From: Amblyomma americanum
Taxonomy: Eukaryota > Arthropoda > Arachnida > Ixodida > Ixodidae
Length of the DNA: 64,000 nucleotides
Direction: 5' to 3'
NCBI RefSeq assembly: GCF_052857255.1
Contig: NC_135506.1
Coordinates: 75,597,056 to 75,661,055, forward strand
Shown here: positions 22,986-33,613 of the stretch, in pieces
Layout of the letters: each line of letters begins with the position of its first letter
How positions within the stretch are numbered: position 1 is the stretch's first letter
Program-made: the position numbers and the translations under genes
The notes under the pieces: model-generated
The model's database searches: none
What the model was told of the DNA's origin: nothing
The model's input: the letters and a program-made list of their open reading frames with translations, nothing else

Positions 22986-23927
22986 ATGACTGTATCTGAG
23001 GGAGCTCCCACTCCACAGCCGTCGCTCGGAGCAAGCATGCTGGCATTAGGAAGCGTCATTCCGACGTTTACGGGAGATAAGACAGGGGTTCCAATCTGCG
23101 ATTTCTTTTCCATGCTAGAAGAGATTGGGAAAATGGGGGGATGGTCCGATGCTCAAATGCTGGGAATGGCGAGGTGTAAGATGGCAGGAGCTGCTCATGA
23201 TTTTGCATGGCGAGACGAAAAAGTAAAATCCACAAAATCATTTGCGGAATTTAAGAAGCTCGCGTTTGAGCATTTTGACACTGAACCACGTCACGTGCGA
23301 GTACAAAGGTTCCGTGACGCCGGACAGATGGTAGGGGAGGACGTGCGAACGTTTGCGTCGCGGCTTCAGCGCTTAGCGCGCGATACGTTAAGCAGGGAGG
23401 AGGAAGGAGACCAGCTTAAGAAGAAATACGCGGAGGATATACTTAAAGAGGAAATGACCGCTTTGTTCTTGGCTGGTCTGCAAGACCCCGTGCGCCGGTT
23501 CGTGCTCTCGCGCAAGCCGAGCAATTTCGACCAAGCCGTGGAGGCCGCATTGGATGAGGAACAAAATGAGGCGTTAACGACAGCCGCAGCGAGAGTACGC
23601 GTCATAGAGAGAGCGGTGCTCAACCCTGAGGTTGCTCTCTTGACAGAGCGGTTAGATCGCTTAGAACAGCTGCTATCTCAGCAGGTAGAATGCCAGGTTG
23701 AAGCGCGCGCTCAACAGCGCCCATTCGCTGGAAACCGGAGACCGCCACAAAGCTACAGGCGCGGTATGCGAGATTTTGAAGAAATCGTATGCTTCGCTTG
23801 CCAGGGTCGCGGACACATCGCCAGGTTCTGCCAAAACGTGCGCCGTGGGGAGCCACAAAGAGAAGCAGGCGAGACACGCCCTAAGCAAGCCTACAGCGGG
23901 GCTCCAGATACCGAGTCAAAAAACTAG
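22986..23927 (+). CDS. gag: Gypsy Gag
   Basis: A 313-residue capsid/nucleocapsid protein, intact. The first 60 residues are variable, followed by a helical capsid-like domain (about residues 60-190) with a charged AAALDEEQNEAL helix, and near residue 270 a single zinc knuckle CFACQGRGHIARFC (CX2CX4HX4C) for RNA binding. The ATG follows 155 bp of leader after the LTR. The stop (TAG 23925-23927) lies directly behind a slippery heptamer, so Pol is made by ribosomal -1 shifting from this frame. Size and layout are usual for Ty3/Gypsy. Confidence 0.93.
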   Translation: MTVSEGAPTPQPSLGASMLALGSVIPTFTGDKTGVPICDFFSMLEEIGKMGGWSDAQMLGMARCKMAGAAHDFAWRDEKVKSTKSFAEFKKLAFEHFDTEPRHVRVQRFRDAGQMVGEDVRTFASRLQRLARDTLSREEEGDQLKKKYAEDILKEEMTALFLAGLQDPVRRFVLSRKPSNFDQAVEAALDEEQNEALTTAAARVRVIERAVLNPEVALLTERLDRLEQLLSQQVECQVEARAQQRPFAGNRRPPQSYRRGMRDFEEIVCFACQGRGHIARFCQNVRRGEPQREAGETRPKQAYSGAPDTESKN

Positions 23928-23961
23928 TTAGTCCTCCCCAGCCTGAGGAGCGTGGGGAGGG
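23918..23961 (+). promoter_or_regulatory. -1 ribosomal frameshift signal (gag-pol)
   Basis: The slippery site A AAA AAC (23918-23924) is in the right phase with gag codons AAA-AAC, followed by the gag stop TAG. After a 7-nt spacer comes a 9-bp stem: 23932-23940 (TCCTCCCCA) pairs with 23953-23961 (TGGGGAGGG), one of the pairs being U-G, around a 12-nt loop. The -1 frame is open from the shift into pol. Spacer, heptamer and GC-rich stem are all canonical. Confidence 0.88.
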
Positions 23962-26900
23962 AGCAGTAGATGATGAGGTGGTGGTAGTTTGTGTGGCCGA
24001 CGAGGCATGCCCTGTTGTGCGTTGCAAGTTAAATGGTTGTTGTATGGAATTGTTGATAGATACGGGGTCAAAGGTGACATTGCTTAAGGAGAGCAGTTTT
24101 AACACGCTTCGAAGGAAGGGGGACCGCGAGGTGTTGGAAGCGTCTGGTGGTATGCCAACCAAATTTGTAGGCATAACGGGGGATCCTCTTGGCATAAGTG
24201 GACTCTACCGGTTACACTTCTCTCTCGGCGGAAATGCATTGGAGCACCCCTGCTACGTATGCCCGGACACGGTGTCTCTGCCAAACGGAGTGTCAGGTAT
24301 ATTAGGGCAGGATTTTTTGAGAAAAGGGAAGGTAGTAGTCTCATTCTCTGAGGAAGAGGTTAATGCGGGCGGCTCAAAAGTTCCGTTTTTGAACAGGAGA
24401 GGGGCTGAGATTCGCATTACCGATATTGACACCCGTCAAACAGTGGGATCATTGGAGAAGGTATATTCGCGGGTTGCCGTCCGGCTGGTCGAGGAGGCGG
24501 TCGTCCTTCCTTGGTCGGAGCACATTTTGTACGCGTTTGTGCCTTCAGATGTAGAGAGCGGCGCCGTGGGAGTGCTTGAGCCGGTCGACTCTCTCAGCAA
24601 TTGCCTGAAGGCAGCCGCGTGCCTCGTGACAGTTAATGATGCCCACAGAGTGCCCCTACGGGTGGTTAACTGTAGCCAGCAGCCACTGAGCCTTCCCAAG
24701 AACAAAACATTGGCTTTCTTCACCTCTGCGATAGAGCAACGTGAGCCCACCGATACGGTACTCGCAACTGTAGAGCATGCTAGTCCTTCGGCTGCTCCAA
24801 AGGTGTCGTTCGATCTTTCTCACGTAAAATCCAGGGAGAGGGAGGCTCTGGCTGGTTTGCTGAACGACTACTCGGAGGTATTCGCCGCGTCCAACCTGGA
24901 TTTGGGCTGCTGTGGCGTTATAAAGCACAGGATAGAAACCGGCACTTCATCGCCCGTTTACCAGCGTGCGTACAGGATTCCTTACTCCCAACGTGAGGAG
25001 ATGGAGCGGCAGGTGCAGGACCTGATTGATCGCGGCATTGTCGAACACTCAAAGTCACCCTGGGGAGCACCAGCACTATTGGTGGAAAAGCCAGATGGCT
25101 CGTATCGATTGGTAGTGGACTACCGCAAACTAAATGCCGTAACTCGCATCGATCCATACCCCATCCCCAATATACAGGAGACGCTTTCTCAGCTGGGCTC
25201 TGCCAGGTACTTCACGGTAGTGGACATGGCGGCGGGATTCTGGCAGATAGCAATGGATCCGGCAGATGCCGAGAAAACGGCTTTCAACACGCCCTCAGGG
25301 CACTGTGAATGGAAAAGAATGCCGATGGGTCTGGCCAACAGCCCTGCTGTCTGGCAGAGAACCGCTGATGTTATCCTGGCAGGTCTTCTGGGGAGGCTGT
25401 GCTTCGTGTATATGGATGACGTTATCATATACAGTGGCAGTTTTGATAACCATTTGCGCGATATTGAGCAGGTTTTGGTGCGACTAAGAGCAGCGGGTCT
25501 CAAACTGAAGCCCTCTAAGTGCCAATTCCTCAAAAACGAGGTGAAATACCTCGGGCACGTTGTTTCAGCTGACGGCGTGCGACCGGACCCTGAGAAACTA
25601 AGGTGTGTCTCGGATTTTCCATCCCCGACTAGCGTCCGCCAGGTCCGGCAGTTTCTCGGCCTGATCGGTTACTACCGAAGGCACATAGAGGAGTTCGCCA
25701 AGCTCGCTAAGCCGCTCACCGCCTTAACAGCCAAAAATGTCGCCTTTCGTTGGGACGAAAACGCGGAGAATGCTTTTGGGGCCCTGAAAAGGAAGCTAAT
25801 GAGTGCACCGCTGTTACGCCACCCGGATTTTAGTTTGCCCTTCGTTATGGCCACAGATGCGTCAAAGTTCGCAGTTGGTGCCGTGCTATCTCAGGTTATC
25901 GAGGGCAAAGAACATCCCGTTGCTTTTGCTAGCCGACAGTTGAGCCCCACAGAGCAAAAGTACGGAGCTACGGAAAGGGAGTGCCTCGCCGTTGTCTGGG
26001 CAGTAAAGCACTTCAGATGCTACCTTTACGGCTGCAAATTCAAGCTAGTCACAGACTGCCATCCTCTGAAATGGGTGATGAGTGTCAGGGACCCTAGCTC
26101 GCGACTCGCTAGATGGAATCTACACCTGCAGGAATACTGCTTTGAAGTTGAGCACAAGTCAGGAAAGACACATCTGAATGCTGATGCACTCAGCCGCACA
26201 GCTGCCGTGGCAGCTATAGAAGAGTTTGTCCCCGTAGTCGACCCCGCCGAATTACGCACAGAGCAGTGCAAAGATCCTGACCTGAAGCGAATAATCGAAA
26301 GCTTAGAGGGCGCACCGTCTCATCCCGAACAGCTAGGTTATTTCATTGACAAAGACGGCACCCTGTGTCGGCGCACGAGGCCAACCAGGAAAGGGAGAGC
26401 AGAGAAAACCGCTTGGGAGAGAGTCGTCATACCTCGGTCGTGGACAGAAAGGGTTCTTCGCGCGTTTCACGATGCGCCATGCGCCGGTCATTTTGGCGTA
26501 GCGAAGACACGCAGGCGTGTGGAGCGTTTGTACTTTTGGAGTGGCATGCGACAGGATGTTAGAGACTACTGTGCGAAGTGTCATTCCTGTCTCGAAAGAA
26601 AAACACCCAAGGGACGAAGACCAGCTCCAATTCAGCCGTTCCCTGAGGTTTCGGCTCCCTTCGAGCGGACAGGTATGGACATAATGGGCCCATTGCCCAC
26701 GACCACTTCCGGAAACAAGTACATTTTAGTATTTGTCGACCACCTTTCAAAATACGCGGAAGCGGTAGCACTCCCAGATCAGAAGGCAGACACGGTTGCA
26801 AGAGCATTTGTCGAACAGATCGTGCTCCGACATGGACCCCCGAGGCAACTCTTGACAGATCGGGGAACGAACTTCGTGTCGCAGCTAATGAGGAGAGTTT

Positions 26901-27814
26901 GCGAGCTGCTTAAGATCGCTAAAAAGCAGACAACACCGTACCATCCGGCTTGCAACGGCGCGGTGGAGCGACTGAACCAAACCGTGGCCGGGTTCCTGTC
27001 GCATTTTGTTTCGCGCGACCAGCGGGACTGGGACTTGTGGCTCCCGTATGCAATGTTTGCCTACAATTCCGCAGCACACGAGAGCACGGGCGAATCGCCA
27101 TTCTTTCTTCTCTACGGCCGAGACCCGGACCAGCCTAGTGAAGTGCCAGAGGGCCCCCGTCGTGTCCCATACGCTTCACTGGACGACTATAAGGTTGAGC
27201 TAGAATCGCGCTTGCAAGTGGCGAGGGACATCGCAAAGGAGTCCTTAAAGAAAGCGGCGAAGCGCAGGAAGGAGGTGCACGATCGCAGTGCTAGAGACGC
27301 GCCGTTTGATGTGGGGGACAGCGTGTACATTGAAAACTGCCAAAGGCAGATTGGGCTAGCTCGTAAGTTCCAGACGAAGTGGAGAGGACCGTGCGAGGTT
27401 GTCGAGAAGCTTTCTCCGGTAAACTTCAGAGTCCGAGACGTGAACCGGCGTTTGATAAGGATACACGCAAATCGCCTCAAGTCGGCACCGGTTCAGTATT
27501 CACGAAATGAGGAAAGGGAAAGCGCGGATTTTGATGGGGACAGAAGTGAAGTGGAGCGCGCAGATAGTTCGCAAGAAACGCCCTCTCCTGCATTTGTTCG
27601 GCAGGCGCCCGAGGTGACGGCCGGAATGCCACCGGATTTACTTCATGCATTGCTAGAAGAAGAAGCGCGCGAGGTTGCCGCGCAGATAACGCCAGGAGAG
27701 GCTCCTGCCACGAGCCCTCGCGAGTCCCAAAGCAGACAAAGGGGCACAGACTTACTTAGTATGACTCATGAAGGCCGATATCCGCTGCGAAATCGGAAAG
27801 CTAAGTCGGACTAA
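23924..27814 (+). CDS. pol: Gypsy Pol: PR-RT-RNase H-integrase
   Basis: An open frame of about 1296 codons, entered by -1 frameshift from gag (the first GTG/ATG-like codon is only at 23978 and is unlikely to be a real start). In order, counted from 23978: aspartic protease (LLIDTG near residue 25 and GILGQDF near 108); reverse transcriptase (KPDGSYRLVVDYRKLN, VDMAAGFWQI, and YMDDV near residue 478); RNase H (MATDAS, ERECLAVVWA, VTDCHPLKW, LNADALSR); integrase (HHCC zinc site ending CAKCHSC near 870, then DIMGPLP, TDRGTNF and NGAVERLNQ carrying the DDE triad); and a GPY/F-like module (KWRGPCEVVEKLSPVNFRV). No stop or frameshift disrupts it, and all catalytic residues that I looked for are present. 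There is no envelope ORF after it. Confidence 0.95.
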   Translation, partial: LVSPPQPEERGEGAVDDEVVVVCVADEACPVVRCKLNGCCMELLIDTGSKVTLLKESSFNTLRRKGDREVLEASGGMPTKFVGITGDPLGISGLYRLHFSLGGNALEHPCYVCPDTVSLPNGVSGILGQDFLRKGKVVVSFSEEEVNAGGSKVPFLNRRGAEIRITDIDTRQTVGSLEKVYSRVAVRLVEEAVVLPWSEHILYAFVPSDVESGAVGVLEPVDSLSNCLKAAACLVTVNDAHRVPLRVVNCSQQPLSLPKNKTLAFFTSAIEQREPTDTVLATVEHASPSAAPKVSFDLSHVKSREREALAGLLNDYSEVFAASNLDLGCCGVIKHRIETGTSSPVYQRAYRIPYSQREEMERQVQDLIDRGIVEHSKSPWGAPALLVEKPDGSYRLVVDYRKLNAVTRIDPYPIPNIQETLSQLGSARYFTVVDMAAGFWQIAMDPADAEKTAFNTPSGHCEWKRMPMGLANSPAVWQRTADVILAGLLGRLCFVYMDDVIIYSGSFDNHLRDIEQVLVRLRAAGLKLKPSKCQFLKNEVKYLGHVVSADGVRPDPEKLRCVSDFPSPTSVRQVRQFLGLIGYYRRHIEEFAKLAKPLTALTAKNVAFRWDENAENAFGALKRKLMSAPLLRHPDFSLPFVMATDASKFAVGAVLSQVIEGKEHPVAFASRQLSPTEQKYGATERECLAVVWAVKHFRCYLYGCKFKLVTDCHPLKWVMSVRDPSSRLARWNLHLQEYCFEVEHKSGKTHLNADALSRTAAVAAIEEFVPVVDPAELRTEQCKDPDLKRIIESLEGAPSHPEQLGYFIDKDGTLCRRTRPTRKGRAEKTAWERVVIPRSWTERVLRAFHDAPCAGHFGVAKTRRRVERLYFWSGMRQDVRDYCAKCHSCLERKTPKGRRPAPIQPFPEVSAPFERTGMDIMGPLPTTTSGNKYILVFVDHLSKYAEAVALPDQKADTVARAFVEQIVLRHGPPRQLLTDRGTNFVSQLMRRVCELLKIAKKQTTPYHPACNGAVERLNQTVAGFLSHFVSRDQRDWDLWLPYAMFAYNSAAHESTGESPFFLLYGRDPDQPSEVPEGPRRVPYASLDDYKVELESRLQVARDIAKESLKKAAKRRKEVHDRSARDAPFDVGDSVYIENCQRQIGLARKFQTKWRGPCEVVEKLSPVNFRVRDVNRRLIRIHANRLKSAPVQYSRNEERESADFDGDRSEVERADSSQETPSPAFVRQAPEVTAGMPPDLLHALLEEEAREVAAQITPGEAPATSPRESQSRQRGTDLLSMTHEGRYPLRNRKAKSD

Positions 27815-28307
27815 TGGCGTAAACAGAGCGGAGTTGTGAACTGGTTAGAATTGTGTAATGCCGCAGCTCATAACATTGCTATGTGCTTATGTGTTAAGTT
27901 ATCGGAGTTGGTAGTTAAACCTTTCTGTCATTAAGTAACACCTGCACAGGAGAGCATGCGGAGCGCATGCAGAACCTGCCCTACTTCCTTTCGTTATCTA
28001 TATTTTTGTCTGTGCCGTGATCGTGCTAGAAGTGGGAGCTCCTTTGTAACTGTGGTAAATTTATTTCGTCCAGTTTGGACTAGAAAGGAGAGGCTTGGGT
28101 GCTGAGTTTCATGTTTATCTGTAAAAGAAGATCAGTGCTGCCCCTGGAGACGCCAGTATTGACAGCGGAGGCATATGGTGTTGTGCAGTGGTGTTGAGTG
28201 CAGCGAAAAGTGTTTTGTCGGACGCACTGTGCGAGGCGATTCAGAAAGACAAGGGGAGCTGCGTGGACTCAAATGTTCGGAGAACATTCTTCTGGAGGGT
28301 GAGCGAG
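27815..28307 (+). other. Gypsy 3' untranslated region and polypurine tract
   Basis: Non-coding 493 bp between pol and the 3' LTR. The last bases before the LTR (GGAGGGTGAGCGAG, 28294-28307) are the only purine-rich run in the right place and presumably prime plus-strand DNA. Confidence 0.7.
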
Positions 28308-29435
28308 TGTGACATTCCGTGTGTGCTACGAGGATCCACGTTCGACGGCGCGGCGTAGACGGAGACCCGTGACAGCGGCATCATCAATTACCCAGCCATG
28401 CTCTTTGAGTGACGACCAGAAAAACCGGTCCCGCCGCCGCCCCGGGGAAACAGGCTTTATCCTCCCCAATTTCCGGTTACATTCCAGGACAAGGGAGCTG
28501 TCAGCGGGCCAGAGCGCGCCGTACCACAGCCGACGCTATGCGAAACCGCGAAGACGACATTCTTTCCCTCCCCCCCCCCTTTGTCGTGGGCTATCGCCGG
28601 GAAGGCACCCACAGCTTCCCAGAAGGGCCGCGACGGACACCTGTCATGGCGGACAGGCAGTACTCGCCAAGAATGTGGAAAGACAGGCGCTAGTGAATTA
28701 GCTCCGAAGAGAGAGCCTGTGTATACTCTCACTTGAGAGAGAGTGGTGGCGTTTTTGTTGTTTATTTAGTTTGTATTGTTAACAGACTCTGGGTTCGAGG
28801 CTAAGCCCAACCCAAAGGGGTGGTCCCCATCTCGCATGTTATTTTGGATTGGAGAATTGATGCTTTGGGCGGGCCACTGGAAATGACCGCCCTTAGTCCT
28901 TTGTTAATCAAGTGCTTAAAAGCACATGTAAACGGATGCAGTCCAGTCTGAGCTGGGGCTCCATGCTTAGCATGTAATGTGATGCTACTTAGGCACTAAC
29001 CTGCCCGGTCGATGAGTAAAGTAGTGAAAAGTTTGTTCTGTTGTAAAATTATGCTCTGCTGTCATCATCTACAAGCTCGCCTCCTGTTCATCTTCCAAGC
29101 CGAACGACACTAGAGGAAGGGTTTGTGAACCATCCTCGAAGAAACGGACGACTATTGAAATTCTACTGCATACACGCTCAGGACGACATCGTTAGCGAAG
29201 AGGGCCTTCAGCGCCGAAGCCCGACGGCGTGCAGCTTCTGCCAGCAACCGCTCGAGCCCAACTCCGGAGCCACTCCATCGCCCCCATGAAGTCGTCGGCA
29301 CGTAAGCTCGGACGCCCCAGCCTCTGATGTATAATCTTCATCATGTGTAATTATTGAATATACCTGTTTGTTTAAACTGAGCCATACGGTGTCTCTTTGC
29401 CTCTCCGTCCCGTGTGGACCTGCGCATTATGGGGG
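28308..29435 (+). mobile_element. Gypsy element, 3' LTR (last 8 bp missing)
   Basis: Same sequence as the 5' LTR up to GCATTATGGGGG, after which the host sequence (CATAAGGCATAAGG) follows instead of TCATCACA. No target-site duplication can be recognised between the two flanks. Confidence 0.92.
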
Positions 29436-31414
29436 CATAAGGCATAAGGAGATATTCCTAAATTCGTGGGGAAAGACGAAATCCCCACCAAGTGCATTAG
29501 TGAACTAAGGCAATTCTGCAAAGCTGTAAAAAATGTTTGCTTTCATTTACGGGGGTTTAATGTCCCAATGCGACTCCGTCTATGAGGGACGCCGTAGTGA
29601 AGGACTCCGGAAATTTCAACCACGTGGGATTCTTTAACGTGCACTGACAGACACCGAACAGTACACGGGCGTCTATAATATTGCCTTCATCGAAATTCGA
29701 CCACCGTGGTCGGGATTGAACCCGTGTTTTTCGGGTCAGCACCCGATTGCCATAACCACTAAGCCTCCGTGGCGGCCCGCAACAGTCTAAAATGACTTTC
29801 ATTTTTCAAAGGAAAAGACGACAGGACGCACATAAAATCATTCAGACCAGTTCCGATAGCATCTGTTATATAAAGGCTTGCAATGCAGGTGGTGAAATTA
29901 AAAACGCAGCCATCGGTAGAAAGTAAAATATACTTGTAGAACTTCATAACGGGTTCAGAAAGGGTAGGCGCTAAAATGAAAGCCTCGTAGTGCTTGCCCA
30001 ATGTAGATAAATAGCTATGGCAGAAAACAGACCTCTGTGTTTATCCTTCCCTGTCATAAGCGGTGCATATGACTACATGAACAAGAAACTCATGTGGAAC
30101 ATGTTAAAAGATGAAGGTATTGGTCATGAGATTATTGATACCCTACAAAAAATATAAAGAGATAATAGTGTACAAGTTGCATGGGTAGGAATAAGTAGTA
30201 CAACTACTGTCAGGGTAAGCAAAGGATTAAGGCAGGGTTGTCGTCTATAACCGCTGCTGGTCATAATTTCTATTTAAAATATCGAAATACGGCTACAAGC
30301 AAGAAATGCAGGCTATAAACGGTCGCACAGGTTAGGCGGAAAGGTCTTTGAGAAACGGTTAACCGGTTTAATTTACGCGCACGATATTCTAAAGCTAGCA
30401 CATAACCAAGATTTGCAAACTGGTTAATTGTTGTGGAAATAAAGGAGACGAAAGACGTTTGTTTTAGTGCAGTTAAGAGAGTTGATGATTTTCAACGCTA
30501 CAATTGATCAGCTGCTTGCAATACTAGGCAATGAAATGAACACACATATCTCAGCGTATAGCCGAATGAAGGACAGATTACACGGGACAGCATAATCAGC
30601 CTTTTATGGCTAAAAGACGAAGGGATGCCGGCATACTGAGACATAGGACCTTACGTGGGTGCAACAGATATGAAGTACTGAGAGGTGTTTGAAAATGAAT
30701 AATATGCCCGGGCTTGCTTTCGAGAATGCGGATTTGTGCCTAGCACCAGAAGTTCAGTACAGATTAGAAAAAACAATCTTAGAGCTATTGGACGTGCCAA
30801 CGGAAAAAACCACGAATGAGGCAGTTCAGTGGATATAGACTGGGCATCGTTCGAACACGGGAAGCTCAGAGTAAAGTACTATATGAAGAACGCCTGAGGA
30901 AATTGGCTGCTAATAGGTGAGCAGCTAAGGTTTTTGAATATTTAAAGAGAAATGGCGTTCACTCACAACAGCGGAAGGAGGCTAGGAAAGTAATCAGTAT
31001 GCATGCAGCACACTAGGACGGAGAAATAACGAGCTTCAAACGACAAGTGAAAGCGCGGAAGGTAAGAACTAGATTAATTCTATGGAGAAGAAGCAGACCG
31101 TATAACTGTGCCGAAACGGGAAAGGGCACAACAAGGAGGAATTGTTCTATGACACTTCAACAGGCAGTGCCTTAATCTTTGAAGCTAGATCAGGGTGTCT
31201 TAGGAAACGCAGCTATACAAAGAAATTTAACGAAGAAGACACATTTTCTATGCGCGGTAAACCTGTAGATACAATTGAACGCCTCATACTCACATGTGAT
31301 GGCATTCATCCGGATGTCGATGAAGGCGCAGTCATTGTCCCTGAGGCCCAAGGGAAATTCTGGACTTTTATTGCGAACGGCAGCAGCTTTTCCCGGCCCC
31401 TGCTAAGGGTCTGA
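29436..31414 (+). pseudogene. old LINE: reverse transcriptase and C-terminus (part 3)
   Basis: Continuation of the + strand LINE after the Gypsy insertion. Legible motifs: NGFRKGRR near 29950, SGAYDYMNKKLMWNML near 30060-30100 (RT motif A region), KGLRQGC near 30220 (motif B region), LIYAHDI near 30375 (the YADD box with the first D changed to H), MPGLAFENA and VQYRLEKTILEL near 30700-30790, and the C-terminal block GCLRKRSYTKKFNEED to a stop at 31412-31414. Many stops; dead. The 31142-31414 stretch is open for 90 codons and is the best-preserved part. Confidence 0.72.
29545..29781 (-). repeat. SINE-E (tRNA-headed)
   Basis: A minus-strand SINE with head GGCTTAGTGGTTATGGCAAT and B box GGGTTCAATCCC, and a body resembling SINE-A (CCCGTGTACTGTTCGGTGTC) but clearly diverged: a related subfamily. 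It interrupts the LINE. Confidence 0.75.
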
Positions 31415-31544
31415 GTAAAGCTGATGAGCGAATTCTCAGGCGCCTGCAGAACAACACTTTGTTGTTTCCTGCAATTGTCGTGTTTCGCATTTATGTATAT
31501 TTTCTTGTAAGAGTGGAAATTGTCTCATTGTAGTTGCCTTACTA
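31415..31544. other. short unassigned gap
   Basis: Between the end of one LINE and the truncated start of the next; nothing recognised. Confidence 0.4.
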
Positions 31545-32430
31545 ATGTTTCGCACACAAAGAAATAGAGGACACCCAGATCGAACACGTAATTACGGAGA
31601 TAATTCCCAAAAAGAAAAGAAATTCCAAAAGCACCTATATCGTAAATCTATAAAGCAAACAAAAGGGAACTTTATTAGGCTCTTTGCGGAGGCGAAACAG
31701 TTGGCGGGGCAGAACACCTTAATCATAGCGGGCGACTTTAACGCCAAGAGTCCGAGATGGGCTATAAAAAAGAGGACAAAAAGGGGCGCGGCATCTGCAC
31801 GGCGGCAGAGAACGTAGGATGCGAGCTGCTAACCGACGAGAATCAACCGACTAGGCAGGGGAACAGCGTCAGTCCAGACACGAGTCCCGACCTAACCATC
31901 ATAAGGGGCGCCAAACAAGCGGAGTGGGAAAACCTACTCGAGAACCTTGGAAGCGACTACCACATAGTAAGGATCTGCACGGTGGTGGACAACGTCAGGA
32001 GGAAGATTGGCACGGCTCGGCTAACGGACTGGGACGCCTTCAGAGCGCACTGCAAGCAGCTCGAGGGCGACATCGGTTCTGCGGAAGAGTGGAGCCAACA
32101 ACTCAGACGAATCCAAGACCTATACACGAAAGAAGTAGACAGAACGGAACAAACGCCGGAGGTGGACAAGCGCCTCCTCAAGCTATGGGAGGCGAGACGC
32201 GGGCTCACCAAGCGGTGGAAGAGACAAAAACTCAACAGGAAGCTAAAGAAGAAAATTGCCTATATAATCAAGCAAACGGAGCAGTACGCGACGCAGATGG
32301 CCAGGCAGGGGTGGCAGCAATTCACCAACTCGCTGAACGGCACCCTTAGCACGGCCAGAACGTGGCAGATCCTCAAGGTCCTGATGGACCCGAGCAACCA
32401 CATATCCGAAGGCAGCAAGTCGATATAGAG
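31545..32430 (+). pseudogene. I-clade LINE: endonuclease and linker, frameshifted
   Basis: A 5'-truncated ORF2. The endonuclease is represented by NTLIIAGDFNAKSPRW (31717-31760); then a one-base shift moves the frame to KKGRGICTAAENVGCELL, TSPDLTIIRG and LGSDYHIV (31757-31970). The linker (LLKLWEARRGLTKRWKRQKL) follows to about 32370, where a second shift starts the RT frame. The upstream endonuclease half and ORF1 are absent. The sequence is GC-rich and orderly, so decay is moderate. Confidence 0.8.
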
Positions 32431-33610
32431 GCTGGTGCACCAAACGAAGGCACGGATGAACAACTACTCGAAGAGGTCCGGATCAAGTGCTACGGCAAAG
32501 ATCAGGTCGACAGCTACCGAGAAGAATACCGTGGCGAGGAGAACCCGGCCATGGACCGACCCATCACGAGAGAGGAGGTCGTCGAGGCGATACGATCGGC
32601 CACGAAGAACACGGCGGCGGGGGCGGACAAGATCCGGAACTCGCTAATAATAAACCTCAGTGACGATGCGATAGATCAGCTTACGACCTACCTCATCAAG
32701 CTCTGGCAAGAGGGAAGAGTGCCGGCGGAGTGGAAGCACGCCGTCGTCGTGATGATTCCGAAGCCGAGCAAGAAGCTCCAGATCGAGAACCTCAGGCCGG
32801 TATCTCTAACGTCGTGCCTGGGCAAGCTGTACGAGAAAGCGATCACGAAGAGAATCCAGTCGCACCTGGAGAACGAACAATGGTACCCGGACAGCATATA
32901 CGGGTTAAGAGCTAACCTCTCAACGCAAGGCGTGCTGCTCCAACTCAAGGAGGAAGTGCTCGAGACGATGCCGAAGGCGGGCGAAAACGTCGTCACGGCC
33001 CTCGACATAAAGGGGGCTTTCGACAACGTAAGCCACGCGGCCATCATGGATGGCATCAACAACACCAACTGCGGGAGGAGAACGCACGATTACGTCAGAG
33101 CCTTCATGAGCGACAGAACGGCGACCGTGGGGCTGGGCGAGCTGAGAAGCGACGTCTTCCCCATGCCGATCAAAGGCACACCCCAAGGATCCGTCATATC
33201 GCCCGTCCTCTTCAACGTGGCAATGATTGGACTCGCAAGACGGCTCAAGGAGATCCAGGGCATCCAACGCGATGTACGCCGACGACGTCACGATATGGGT
33301 CACCCAAGGATCACTCAGGGAGAAGCAAGAAAAACTACAGGAAGCGGCAACTTGCGTAGAAAATTACACCAGAAAGAGGGGCCTAAAATGCTCGACGGAG
33401 AAGTCGGAACTCCTAAGGGTCGGCAAGCATCCCACCCAAGCGACACTGGAGGTCGTTCTCGAGGGACAGAACATCCCGGAAAAGAATATGATAAGGATCC
33501 TGGGTATGTGGTGGCAAGGAAGCCGGAAATGCAGCCACGCCATCAGCCTGCTGAGCAAGGCGGCAGATCAGGTGGGCCGTATGATCAACAGAGTCTCCCA
33601 AAAGAGATAG
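32362..33610 (+). pseudogene. I-clade LINE: reverse transcriptase
   Basis: RT domain of the same element. Seen: NLRPVSLTSCLGKLYEK, ALDIKGAFDNVSH (motif A Asp), GTPQGSVISPVLFNVAM, and, after a shift at about 33260-33280 into the frame of 33227-33610, AMYADDVTIWVT (YADD intact). The frame stops at 33608-33610, just before the C-terminal frame opens. Related in order and wording to the two LINEs at 51-60 kb, but clearly a different family. Confidence 0.88.
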
Positions 33611-33613
33611 GGA

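Noticed and set aside
24099..27480. Numerous minus-strand ORFs under gag/pol
   Set aside because: Shadows of the intact pol frame without any family match.
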